A stretch of DNA of 8,627 nucleotides. It comes from Deltaproteobacteria bacterium. GTDB taxonomy: Bacteria; Desulfobacterota; Desulfuromonadia; Desulfuromonadales; Geothermobacteraceae. Below are positions 1-6,679 of this stretch, piece after piece. The DNA lies in assembly GCA_003695205.1 (NCBI GenBank), contig RFIO01000471.1:1-8627 (forward strand). The letters run 5' to 3'. The stretch's first letter is position 1; every line of letters begins with the position of its first letter. The notes beneath the pieces were generated by a model. That model saw only the letters and a program-made list of their open reading frames with translations. It was not told where the DNA came from and ran no database searches. A program made the translations under genes and the position numbers.

Positions 1-584
1 AGGATGCCCTCGCGGTTCTGCTTGGCCACATTCGCGGAATCATGGAACAAGCCCTTCAGCTCATTGATCATGTCCACGTTATCCTGAGTGTTCAGGATGA
101 CCGAGCGGCCCGAGGTCGGAGCCAGCGCATCGGCCAGCACCTTGCGGCCATTCAGGACGTTGGCAAAGGACTGCGCCGCGCCCATGCCGTCGACCTGCTG
201 ATAAACATCCTGGTACATGGTCAGGGCATCGGCCTCGACATTGGCAGCCAGCACGGACATGGCCGGTTCCAGAATGCGCTCGGCGAAATCGTCCAGGCTG
301 AGCGTCAGCTCGGCACTGGAGAAGTTCACATCCACGCCCTTCTGACTCGTGACGGACAGGGTGGTGGACTGCTCCACAGTATCCTGGGCGGCCAGCGTCG
401 CGCCGGTGCGCACGGTGTATTCATTCGGCAGGCGAATGTTCAGGGAATCGCCGATCTTTGCACCGGACTTGGCGAACCGGTCATCATACTGACGGTTCAC
501 ATTGCCGACAAAGTTCAGCTTCTGATGAAGGATCGCGAGCGCCTTTCGCGTGATCGCGGTCGGGGTCAAAAGTGTATTGGGCAT
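1..584 (-). CDS. P22-type major capsid (coat) protein, C-terminus cut off by window edge
   Basis: Reads leftward from ATG at 582-584 and stays open to the window edge, giving 194 codons; the remainder lies outside. A strong AGGAGG (592-597) sits 7 bases before the ATG and fixes the start. The N-terminus begins MPNTLLTPTAITRKALAILH and is followed by a FVGNVNRQYDD segment, a KSGAKIGDSLNIRLPNEYTVR segment (seen in pieces) and a VDVNFSSAELTLSLDDFAERI stretch. These are typical of the P22 coat family (HK97-fold major capsid proteins such as P22 gp5), about 400 residues when complete. It would form the icosahedral shell around the scaffold. Its place right after the scaffold gene (20-base gap) matches the P22 order gp8-gp5. 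Family assignment is from remembered sequence patterns; I am confident it is the coat protein. Confidence 0.9.
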   Translation of the reverse strand, partial: MPNTLLTPTAITRKALAILHQKLNFVGNVNRQYDDRFAKSGAKIGDSLNIRLPNEYTVRTGATLAAQDTVEQSTTLSVTSQKGVDVNFSSAELTLSLDDFAERILEPAMSVLAANVEADALTMYQDVYQQVDGMGAAQSFANVLNGRKVLADALAPTSGRSVILNTQDNVDMINELKGLFHDSANVAKQNREGI

Positions 585-603
585 CTGTTAGCCTCCTTGT
601 ATT

Positions 604-1422
604 TTATAGCCCGCCGTAGCGCCGCATCCATTCGTCAATCGGAAGGCTGTCGGGGTCAGGCTCGACGGCCTTTGCCTTGCCTTCGGCCTTCGGAACGGTC
701 GGCACCGGATCGGGCAGTTTCTTTTCGGGTTGACGGGAGACTTGCATCTCGATGAGAGCGATAGCTCGCCCCAGTTCGAGGGGCGGCAATGCGGCGAGTC
801 GGGCTGCCTCTGCCGGATTCTTGCCGAGGAAATATGCAACGTCGGCACCCACGTCGCTGGTCGCGATGGCCTCGACCATGGCATCGGTCACCGGCACGTT
901 CGGATTCGTGACAACTTCATCGAAATCCTCATAGCGGCCACGACCTTGCTCAAAGGTCTTTTCCACGCGCACCTGCACATCGGCACGCTGCTGCGCCTGC
1001 TGCGAGAGCGATGCCTCCTGATTCCTCAAGGCTTCCCGCTGCTCAAGCTCATACTGAACCTGCGCCCGCAAGAAATCTTCGTAGGTGTCGAAGTCATCCA
1101 CTCGCGGCGGCTGCCCGGCCTGCGGCTGCTGCTTGGCCGCCTCTTCCTTGAGGCGTGCCAGCTCCCGCTCGGCCAGTTCAGCCCTTCGGCGTTCCTCGTA
1201 TTTCTCCCGTGTTAACTGATCAATGCGCCTCTGGATGCCGGACTTGCGGGATTCCTCCCCTTCGTCCTTATCTTCCGCATCTTCTTTCGCGGCGGCTGAT
1301 TCCGCATCAGGCGTCTCTTGCCCGTCGGCCTGATCTTTTTCAACAACCTCATCAGCGGTTTCCGCTGGCGTTTCCGTTGCCTCGGTCGCTTCCGCGTCGA
1401 GGGCTTCCATCTGTTCGGTCAT
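604..1422 (-). CDS. Phage capsid scaffolding protein
   Basis: 272 residues. The first ~60 are extremely acidic and Ala/Glu/Thr-rich. A charged, helix-forming segment follows (about 63-100, starting GIQRRIDQLTREKYEERRRA), then a middle region with DFDTYEDFLRAQVQYELEQREAL, and a short C-terminal motif DPDSLPIDEWMRRYGGL. Low complexity, predicted long helices and a small conserved tail next to the coat gene are the hallmarks of an internal scaffolding protein that directs coat assembly and then leaves. In P22 the scaffold tail binds coat; the corresponding tail here is the best candidate for that contact, by inference. GGAG (about 1430-1433) lies 7 bases before the ATG. A terminator and a promoter-like element lie just upstream (1477-1540), so this gene and coat may be transcribed separately from the packaging genes. 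Stop TAA at 604-606. Confidence 0.8.
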   Translation of the reverse strand: MTEQMEALDAEATEATETPAETADEVVEKDQADGQETPDAESAAAKEDAEDKDEGEESRKSGIQRRIDQLTREKYEERRRAELAERELARLKEEAAKQQPQAGQPPRVDDFDTYEDFLRAQVQYELEQREALRNQEASLSQQAQQRADVQVRVEKTFEQGRGRYEDFDEVVTNPNVPVTDAMVEAIATSDVGADVAYFLGKNPAEAARLAALPPLELGRAIALIEMQVSRQPEKKLPDPVPTVPKAEGKAKAVEPDPDSLPIDEWMRRYGGL

Positions 1423-1476
1423 GATTGCGCTCCATGGCGATGATCTCGCGGTTTACAAGGCCAGCCGCTAGGCCAT

Positions 1477-1500
1477 AAAAAAACCGCCCGAACAGGCGGC
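1477..1500 (-). terminator. Intrinsic terminator just upstream of the scaffold gene, leftward
   Basis: In the minus-strand RNA a GC stem, CCGCC (1499-1495) paired with GGCGG (1488-1484), encloses a 6-base loop and is followed at once by seven uridines (1483-1477). On the plus strand no T run follows the stem, so it acts leftward only. It lies after the zincin gene and before scaffold. It begins only a few bases past the predicted transcription start of the promoter at 1510-1540, so it either ends upstream (portal-operon) transcripts or acts as an immediate checkpoint for the new transcript. Confidence 0.75.
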
Positions 1501-1509
1501 TTCATCTCA

Positions 1510-1540
1510 ATTATACACCGACCGGCCCGCGAAAGTGCAA
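1510..1540 (-). promoter_or_regulatory. Late-type promoter P1 for scaffold and coat, twin of the one at 6649-6679
   Basis: Read leftward, TTGCAC (1540-1535) is followed after 19 bases by a perfect TATAAT (1515-1510). The two blocks TTGCACTTT and TGTATAATTG are identical to those at 6649-6679 with the same spacing, which argues against chance. The -35 is poor (3 of 6 consensus bases) and the spacer is long, as expected for a promoter that depends on another factor or carries a regulator site. An inverted repeat GACCGG/CCGGTC (1520-1525 and 1543-1548) flanks the -35 region. Predicted start near 1503. The element begins just after the stop codon (1547-1549) of the zincin gene. Confidence 0.65.
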
Positions 1541-1546
1541 AGCCGG

Positions 1547-2713
1547 TCAAAGCGGGTTGATAATCTGTTCCTCGGTCGGAATGTCCTGCGTTTTCCAAGG
1601 TGGCGTCAGCCTTCGCTCGGCTGGCGTCATGTTCATGCGGCGAACGGTATTGCGCGCCTCAACCTCACCGGCAAGGCGGCGATATGAATGATACGGATCG
1701 CTTACCTGCTCAACAAATGCGATGCTATCTTGCAATCGACGTGGCTGCCCTTCAAAGAACTTCGCCAGGTCAATTGACTTGTCACTGGCCCATCTAGGAC
1801 GCCGAACACGCAATATATCTTGGACGCGCACGCCCCTTGTCTGCGCACTTTCAATGAGCCTTTCCGCTCGGTACAGATCGTCAAGCGAATGCAAATTGCG
1901 GCGCAAATCGTCGCTTATCTCGAACTGCTTGGGGCTTCCGCCCTGCGCCCATCCCTCATGCCTCTGGATAGCATGTTGCAGCTCGTGCAGATTCGTCGCC
2001 ATCGCTTCGTCGGCATCTTCCAGCGATTGAGGACGTGCGGCACGCTTTAAGGCTTTGCGACTGATCCCGATTGTGTCCAACTCCGGAAGATATGCGCCGC
2101 CTTCCCTGTCAACAGCACCGATGCGAACCCGGCCAAGATCATCGTATGCGCGAAAAAGCTCCGGATGATTCATGGCCTGCTTTTGCGTCACAACCGGATT
2201 GGCTCCGTCATACGCGAATGGCAGCAAACCATCTTTCGCCCACGATGCGCCAACCTCCCCAGCATCGGTCACATCATAGGCATCGCTGATCTCTTGTCTC
2301 AGCTTTCCGTCTGCGCCGCGATATGTCCCCGTTTCGCGCCACACATCTTCTGGATCAGCCCCCTCGGCAAGCATCTTCTCTGCCTTCGCAGCGGCATCGG
2401 CATCCCATAGCTTTGACCGCTCCCCGATGAACATGCGCACCTGGTTCGGTGCTTGCCGGGTCATCATCGAAGCTCCGGCAGACGGGCCAACGTAGGATCG
2501 AAGGAAAGCGGCTGTCGCCTCCGCTGGCGTGGCCTCACCGCGCATCGCCCGGCCAAGCGTCAGAATATCATGTTTGACCGCATCGCTGGCGCTGATGCCG
2601 TATTGCTTCAGCAGTTCGGCCACCATCCGCAGCCCGTTCACATACCCCGGATGCGACAGGTCTATGCCATTGGCTGCTGCCCACGCGCGGGCACGCTCGA
2701 CAGCATCAGGCAT
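1547..2713 (-). CDS. LPD23-like phage protein with HELQH zincin (putative metallopeptidase) motif
   Basis: 388 residues from the ATG at 2713. I prefer this to the ATG at 2719 because GAGG (2723-2720) abuts 2719 but is 6 bases from 2713. The gene overlaps the portal stop by 8 bases. Residues about 90-145 (FIGERSKLWD, then DVWRETGTYRGADGK) resemble the large-polyvalent-protein-associated domain LPD23. Residues 243-247 are HELQH, the HExxH zinc-binding and catalytic motif of zincins; further on lie RRLAGEVEARN (about 346-355), whose Glu could be the third zinc ligand, and a conserved-looking tail MTPAERRLTPPW. Such domains occur in phage head operons and polyvalent proteins thought to enter the cell with DNA. 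Substrate unknown: prohead processing, or action on a host protein after ejection, are both possible. The 60 bases at 1681-1740 are 43% G+C against 68% at 3001-3060 in portal, which hints at later acquisition. No counterpart exists at this place in P22. Confidence 0.75.
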   Translation of the reverse strand: MPDAVERARAWAAANGIDLSHPGYVNGLRMVAELLKQYGISASDAVKHDILTLGRAMRGEATPAEATAAFLRSYVGPSAGASMMTRQAPNQVRMFIGERSKLWDADAAAKAEKMLAEGADPEDVWRETGTYRGADGKLRQEISDAYDVTDAGEVGASWAKDGLLPFAYDGANPVVTQKQAMNHPELFRAYDDLGRVRIGAVDREGGAYLPELDTIGISRKALKRAARPQSLEDADEAMATNLHELQHAIQRHEGWAQGGSPKQFEISDDLRRNLHSLDDLYRAERLIESAQTRGVRVQDILRVRRPRWASDKSIDLAKFFEGQPRRLQDSIAFVEQVSDPYHSYRRLAGEVEARNTVRRMNMTPAERRLTPPWKTQDIPTEEQIINPL

Positions 2714-4877
2714 TGCCATCCTCGGGCATCATCTGTTCCTCGCCAGCTTCCGGCATGCCCTGTTCCATCATGCCGTCTTCCATCGACTCGCCCGGCTCCG
2801 GCTGTTCGGCCTGTTCAAATCCAGCGGGTTCCTCGACCTGCGCTTCCATCTCGGCAAGCGTCGCAAGCATGTGCTGAAGCAGTATGGCCGCATCTTCCGG
2901 GCTTGCGGTAGCGGTCTTGCTTGCCGCCTCCGCTTCGGCCTTCAAGCGCTCGGTTTCAGCCTTGAAAGCATCGATCTCGGCCTTGAATCGGTCAATTTCC
3001 AGCTTGGCCTGATCCACAGCGGCCTTGCGCTGGTTCTCATCGGCTGCCTGGGCCGCCTGCTGCAACTGAGACTGTAGCTGCTGGATCGTGGACTGCATCT
3101 GCTGCATCTGCTGCATGGCTTCGGGCGGCAATGCCAACGGCTGGCCATTCTCATCCTGCGTGATGGCCTTGATCTCTGGCGGCAGCAACGCCTTGAGCCG
3201 CTTGGCAATGTCATCGGCCCCAGGCCAGTCCATATTCGTGGCAATCAGATCGGCAATGGCCGCAGCCGCGCCCGGCACCGCCTGGGCAAATTGCATCATC
3301 GAATCCGCAGCTTCCATGCGCTGCGTCGTGTAGCTCGGGCCGGTCTTGACCACCACATCATACTTGCCCTTGGTCACATCATTGAATGTGACGACATTGA
3401 TGCCATCTGGCTTCTCTACCTTGTTCAGCGTGACCGTTTTCGGCGTACCATCCATGCCAAGAATGCGAACCGTGCGCTCATAGCTGTAAACCTTGGGAAT
3501 CAGATCAACAATGATCTTGCCAGCGTATTCAATCGAGCGCGTCAGGTTGTCGATGAACGCGAACGTGGCTACATCGCCCTCTCGCTGGCGCATGGCAATC
3601 GCCCTGCCGCTGGTTTCATTCGAGCGGTTGCCCATCGAGGCGTCGAAAATGCCCGTGGTCGCCTTGATCTCATCGGCAGACTCGCGCGATTCGGAAAAGA
3701 AAGCCGTTGCAGGCGTGGCCGGTGCCTGGCGCATCGGCACGGGCTGTCCTTCGACATGATTGTAATAGAGCACCGACAGGTTTTCCTCGTTGGCATTCTC
3801 CCAGTCATGCTCGAAGCCTTCGAGCTGTTCCGGCGTGGCCAGCCACGGCTGTTTCGGAGCCAGCGCGATGGCCTCGGCAGCCGCCGTGCGCCAGTAGTTA
3901 TACATGCGCTGCGGATCGCGGGCATGCCGGATCAGCGACCTGATCTTGAGCTGGCCGTCCACCCATTCGAGCTTGCCGAACACAGGTACGATCGGGATAT
4001 ATTGACCCGCCCATTCCTTCTCTTCCAGCACCTCGGCCCCGGAGATCAGCGCGAACTTGATCTTGTGAGATTCCACCTTGCGCTCGCGTACAACGCTCAG
4101 CCCCCGATCCATGAGCCGCTGCCGCAACTCGGCATCGCGTGCAATCTCGTCAGCATCCAGCACCGACCCGTCCGACATGAGCACGATGGTTCGCGTGTAG
4201 GGTTCCTTGTACCAGTATTCGGCAACGCGAATGCCATCGCCATCGATCCAGTCGCCCCGCTCCTGCTCGCCAAGGCCCGCCGTCTCAAGCGACACCTTCT
4301 CCGCTTTCTTGCCGTACTGCGCCTCGAAATCCTCTTCCGAGATGATGGACGTGACGAAAGCGAAAACCATGTCCGATGCATCCGGCTCCTTGAAGCCAGG
4401 ATCGATATACACCGAAAAGGGATTGGCAATCGTGCGAATCAGAATGTCCTGGTCGAAAGATTCGGAATCGGCGAAATCCACATCCACGCGGAAAGCGCCA
4501 AGGCCGCAGGATACGGCATATTCGAAGGCCATATCATAGGCCATGTCCGCATGCGATACATGCTCAATGGCACGGATCAGGCCGTCCAGAACTTCGGTCA
4601 TATCTTCGTCATCGTCGCGCATCGGGATCGTTTTGATCTTCGGTCGGTTCTGGCGCTGATCGCCAACCACCTGATCAATCGGCCCGGTCAACCGGTTGAT
4701 GACAAGGCATGGCCGGTTATCGCGCTCGCGGGCCGCCTTGATCTCATCCGGCCACTGGTCGCCATGCTTGAAGCGCAAGTCCTCCAACGCTTCCTTGCGA
4801 ATCGCATCCCAGAACTCGACACATTTGCGGAACCGCTTGCGCGCCATCTCAAGCAGCTTTTCCTGATCTTTGCTCAT
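2706..4877 (-). CDS. P22-type portal protein
   Basis: 723 residues from the ATG at 4877, close to the 725 of P22 gp1. The ATG at 4877 overlaps the terminase stop as ATGA and has AAGGA about 7 bases upstream; an ATG at 4886 lacks a properly spaced site. The N-terminal part has RPCLVINRLTGPIDQVVGDQ followed by RQNRPKIK, typical of the P22 portal family, and a central TGIFDASMGNRSNETSGRAI segment shared by these portals. The last ~140 residues are Gln-rich (MQQMQQMQ), then near-perfect heptads (IDRFKAE, IDAFKAE, TERLKAE), then a Met- and Glu-rich acidic tail. This C-terminal coiled coil suits the long helical barrel of P22-type portals, which extends into the head and senses packing. The protein forms the dodecameric DNA channel at one vertex and docks the terminase. 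Its place between large terminase and capsid genes is canonical. Confidence 0.92.
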   Translation of the reverse strand: MSKDQEKLLEMARKRFRKCVEFWDAIRKEALEDLRFKHGDQWPDEIKAARERDNRPCLVINRLTGPIDQVVGDQRQNRPKIKTIPMRDDDEDMTEVLDGLIRAIEHVSHADMAYDMAFEYAVSCGLGAFRVDVDFADSESFDQDILIRTIANPFSVYIDPGFKEPDASDMVFAFVTSIISEEDFEAQYGKKAEKVSLETAGLGEQERGDWIDGDGIRVAEYWYKEPYTRTIVLMSDGSVLDADEIARDAELRQRLMDRGLSVVRERKVESHKIKFALISGAEVLEEKEWAGQYIPIVPVFGKLEWVDGQLKIRSLIRHARDPQRMYNYWRTAAAEAIALAPKQPWLATPEQLEGFEHDWENANEENLSVLYYNHVEGQPVPMRQAPATPATAFFSESRESADEIKATTGIFDASMGNRSNETSGRAIAMRQREGDVATFAFIDNLTRSIEYAGKIIVDLIPKVYSYERTVRILGMDGTPKTVTLNKVEKPDGINVVTFNDVTKGKYDVVVKTGPSYTTQRMEAADSMMQFAQAVPGAAAAIADLIATNMDWPGADDIAKRLKALLPPEIKAITQDENGQPLALPPEAMQQMQQMQSTIQQLQSQLQQAAQAADENQRKAAVDQAKLEIDRFKAEIDAFKAETERLKAEAEAASKTATASPEDAAILLQHMLATLAEMEAQVEEPAGFEQAEQPEPGESMEDGMMEQGMPEAGEEQMMPEDGNA
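3093..3116. repeat. Short tandem 9-bp repeat inside the portal gene
   Basis: CTGCATCTG is repeated about 2.7 times in a row. Being a multiple of three it stays in frame and encodes the alternating Met/Gln run at the start of the portal C-terminal helix region. It could expand or shrink without a frameshift, changing helix length. Confidence 0.7.
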
Positions 4878-6103
4878 GCCATCCATCCTTGCTGTCTGTA
4901 ATGTCGCCGCCGGGCCGGACGCTCCGGCCTTGTCCGCTGCGCTTTTCTCGCGCCCTCACAGGCATAGCGCAGAGCGTCAATGACGTGATTGTTCTTATCT
5001 TCGAGGATCGGCAGCACATCGCCCGTCATCGGGTCGGTCTTGTAGCTGTAATGCGTCAGCTCATCAATTGTATGCACGCATCTTGGATGCACCACGATGT
5101 CGAACGATTTCAGCCACTCGATGCCTTCCTCGACCGATTTCGGCCCCTTGACCGCAGCGGTGATCTTCGGGAACCCGTGCGAACGCATGTAGCTGATCGT
5201 CTCCGGCCTCGCGCTGTCGGCCACGATGAACCACTTGCGCGATTCCGGCACCTGATCGAACAAGTCCGGCAGTTGATCGATCTCGCAGCCGATCATCCAT
5301 GCTTCGTAGTCGATATACAGCCGCTTGCCCTCGATGCTGGCCCGGACAAGCACGGTCGGGTCCTGGGCGAAGCCCCAGTCGGCCCCCAGCCGAAAGATCG
5401 TCCCTTCCGGGCGCTCGAACTCTTCCACCGTCCAGTTGCTGAACACACGCGCATGGCTGCGGCTCATGTATTCGCCTAACCAGACATGGGCATATTTGTC
5501 CTTATCCCGGTTGCGGTCGTATTCCATCTCTTCCCGCAACACATCGGGGAACCATGGGTTATCGCTGTAGTTAGCCTTGACTACAATCGCATCAGGCGGC
5601 GGGCTATCGCCTCGCAGCAGGTTATCCACCGGGTCGGTTGGTCCGTTCGGGTTCCAACTGAACCAAAGTTCCGACCCCGGTTTGCGGATCGTCGGTCGCA
5701 GCAGATCAAGCGAGCGCTGGCTGATGTTCTGCGCTTCCTCGCACCATGCTATATCGTAGCCTTCCAGTGACTTGATCGAGTCAGCTGTGTGATTCTGCAT
5801 GCCCTGAAAGATAATCAGCCCGCCATGCGGCCCCTTGATCTGGGCTTCCTGTATCTCGAACAGATGCCCGACGCCAAGCTGCTCGATTTTCAGTTCCAGC
5901 AGCTTCTTGACCGACTGCTTGATGGATCGCTGAACCTCTCGGATGCATACCGCATCCGTTCTCTGCATCACGCATCGCTCGATGAGCATTTCAGCGAAGA
6001 AGTGAGATTTGCCGCTGCCACGGCCACCATACGCGCCCTTGTATCGCGCCGATTTCAGCAGCGGCGTAAAGACTCGCGGCGTCTTAATCCGAAGCGTCGC
6101 CAT
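4874..6103 (-). CDS. Terminase large subunit (PBSX/Terminase_3 type)
   Basis: 409 residues from the ATG at 6103; the frame opens two codons earlier at a TTG (6109), a less likely start. It is the ATP-driven motor and nuclease that threads DNA through the portal and cuts the concatemer. N-terminal ATPase: Walker A GGRGSGKS (26-33), Walker B YDIAWCEEAQ with catalytic Glu near 122-123, and coupling motif SWNPN (149-153). C-terminal RNase H-like nuclease: three acidic residues in the expected contexts, GADWGF (Asp 242), VADSARPE (Asp 296) and NNHVIDALRYA (Asp 375). All key residues are present, so it should be active. The basic tail (RTRPERPARRRHYR) may contact DNA or portal. It overlaps the small terminase by 20 bases and joins portal through ATGA, implying translational coupling. 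The sequence does not say whether packaging is by headful, although the P22-like partners suggest it. Confidence 0.95.
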   Translation of the reverse strand: MATLRIKTPRVFTPLLKSARYKGAYGGRGSGKSHFFAEMLIERCVMQRTDAVCIREVQRSIKQSVKKLLELKIEQLGVGHLFEIQEAQIKGPHGGLIIFQGMQNHTADSIKSLEGYDIAWCEEAQNISQRSLDLLRPTIRKPGSELWFSWNPNGPTDPVDNLLRGDSPPPDAIVVKANYSDNPWFPDVLREEMEYDRNRDKDKYAHVWLGEYMSRSHARVFSNWTVEEFERPEGTIFRLGADWGFAQDPTVLVRASIEGKRLYIDYEAWMIGCEIDQLPDLFDQVPESRKWFIVADSARPETISYMRSHGFPKITAAVKGPKSVEEGIEWLKSFDIVVHPRCVHTIDELTHYSYKTDPMTGDVLPILEDKNNHVIDALRYACEGARKAQRTRPERPARRRHYRQQGWMA

Positions 6104-6470
6104 CCACAATCACGCGCTCGATGCGCTCGATTTGCATCGCACCGGAGTGCTCCGTTTCCATCTTGTCGCGATAAGCTGCGTTGTTCTTCATCCAGAAGAT
6201 CGCGCCCGCTGCGGCCTGCCCGGAGAGCATGCGCCGCTCGACTTCTTCTTCCACCTTCTGTCGCGCTCTTTTTACCACGTCAAAAAAATCGTCCTTGCGC
6301 GAATAGTTCAAAAGCGACATACGATCCATTCCGAGCGCATTGGCCAGCCCTGCAATCGTCGCGGGCCATTCGTTCGCCTCGCATGTTGCGAAAAAAACAT
6401 CTACGGCCTGCTGCATATCTTCCGGCGTGGCAAACAGCGGCGGCCTGCCTCTCTTTCTCTTCTTGCTCAT
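6084..6470 (-). CDS. Terminase small subunit (P22 gp3-like DNA-packaging protein)
   Basis: 128 residues. A basic N-terminus (MSKKRKRGRPP) is followed by a helix-turn-helix region, TIAGLANALGMDRMSLLNYSRKDDFFDVV (about 37-66), then helices with RARQKVEEEVERRML and AIFWMKNNAAYRDK. The order 'TITGL..., single-residue landmarks, ...LKNN...' is that of P22 gp3 and similar packaging proteins, which recognise pac and regulate the large subunit as a ring. P22 gp3 is 162 residues, so this is somewhat shorter. AGGGAGG (6484-6478) 7 bases before the ATG is a strong ribosome site. The gene is the first of the late block, behind promoter 6649-6679 and terminator 6521-6551. A pac site may lie within or near it but I cannot identify one. 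Confidence 0.85.
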   Translation of the reverse strand: MSKKRKRGRPPLFATPEDMQQAVDVFFATCEANEWPATIAGLANALGMDRMSLLNYSRKDDFFDVVKRARQKVEEEVERRMLSGQAAAGAIFWMKNNAAYRDKMETEHSGAMQIERIERVIVDGDASD

Positions 6471-6485
6471 TCTTGCGCCTCCCTG

Positions 6486-6499
6486 GGCGAATCTTCGCC
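6486..6499 (-). promoter_or_regulatory. Small hairpin directly before the terS ribosome site
   Basis: GGCGAA and TTCGCC form a perfect inverted repeat ending two bases from the AGGGAGG ribosome site of the small terminase. In RNA it gives a 5-bp stem with a tetraloop. It could protect the 5' part of the late message or tune translation; no further support is visible. Confidence 0.35.
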
Positions 6500-6520
6500 G
6501 CGACCGGCTCGCGTGGGCCG

Positions 6521-6551
6521 AAAGAAAAAGAGGGCCAGCGAACGCCAGCCC
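6521..6551 (-). terminator. Intrinsic terminator between the late promoter and terS, leftward
   Basis: Minus-strand RNA forms a 9-bp stem (6551-6543 with 6540-6532), closing as GCG-UU-CGC, followed by UCUUUUUCUUU (6531-6521). Two central pairs are G-U wobbles in this strand but would be C/A mismatches in plus-strand RNA, so the hairpin favours leftward transcription. It lies about 100-120 bases after the predicted start near 6642, comparable in layout to lambda tR' behind pR'. Late genes can only be expressed if polymerase reads through it. Confidence 0.75.
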
Positions 6552-6648
6552 CCGGAATCCCGTTCGCTCATCCCTTTCTGGATACGCTCGCTCGAAGCGG
6601 CCTTGTCTAGGTGCTCGGATGGCTTCGGGATAGTTTTCCTTCCATCCA

Positions 6649-6679
6649 ATTATACAGGATCGCAGCCCTCAAAGTGCAA
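6649..6679 (-). promoter_or_regulatory. Late-type promoter P2 for the packaging genes, twin of the one at 1510-1540
   Basis: Read leftward, TTGCAC (6679-6674) and a perfect TATAAT (6654-6649) are 19 bases apart. The 9-base block TTGCACTTT and the 10-base block TGTATAATTG match the 1510-1540 element exactly at the same distance, while the 15-16 bases between differ. It starts immediately after the stop codon of the Q-like gene, as pR' does after lambda Q. The expected start is near 6642; the new RNA could fold by pairing GGATGG (6647-6642) with CCATCC (6622-6617). Confidence 0.7.

Noticed and set aside
42..755. A 237-codon plus-strand frame opposite coat and scaffold
   Set aside because: Antisense to two recognised genes, with no family features.
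3093..3116. Short tandem repeats considered as a CRISPR-like array
   Set aside because: Nine-base units with no spacers, in frame inside the portal coding sequence.
3291..4901. A 536-codon open frame on the plus strand opposite the portal gene
   Set aside because: It lies wholly antisense to the clearly recognisable portal protein, is rich in His/Arg/Leu as expected of a complementary frame in G+C-rich DNA, and has no recognisable domain.
6467..6649. A 60-codon minus-strand frame between the late promoter and terS
   Set aside because: It opens at a TTG inside the promoter -10 region, before the likely transcript start, and passes through the terminator.
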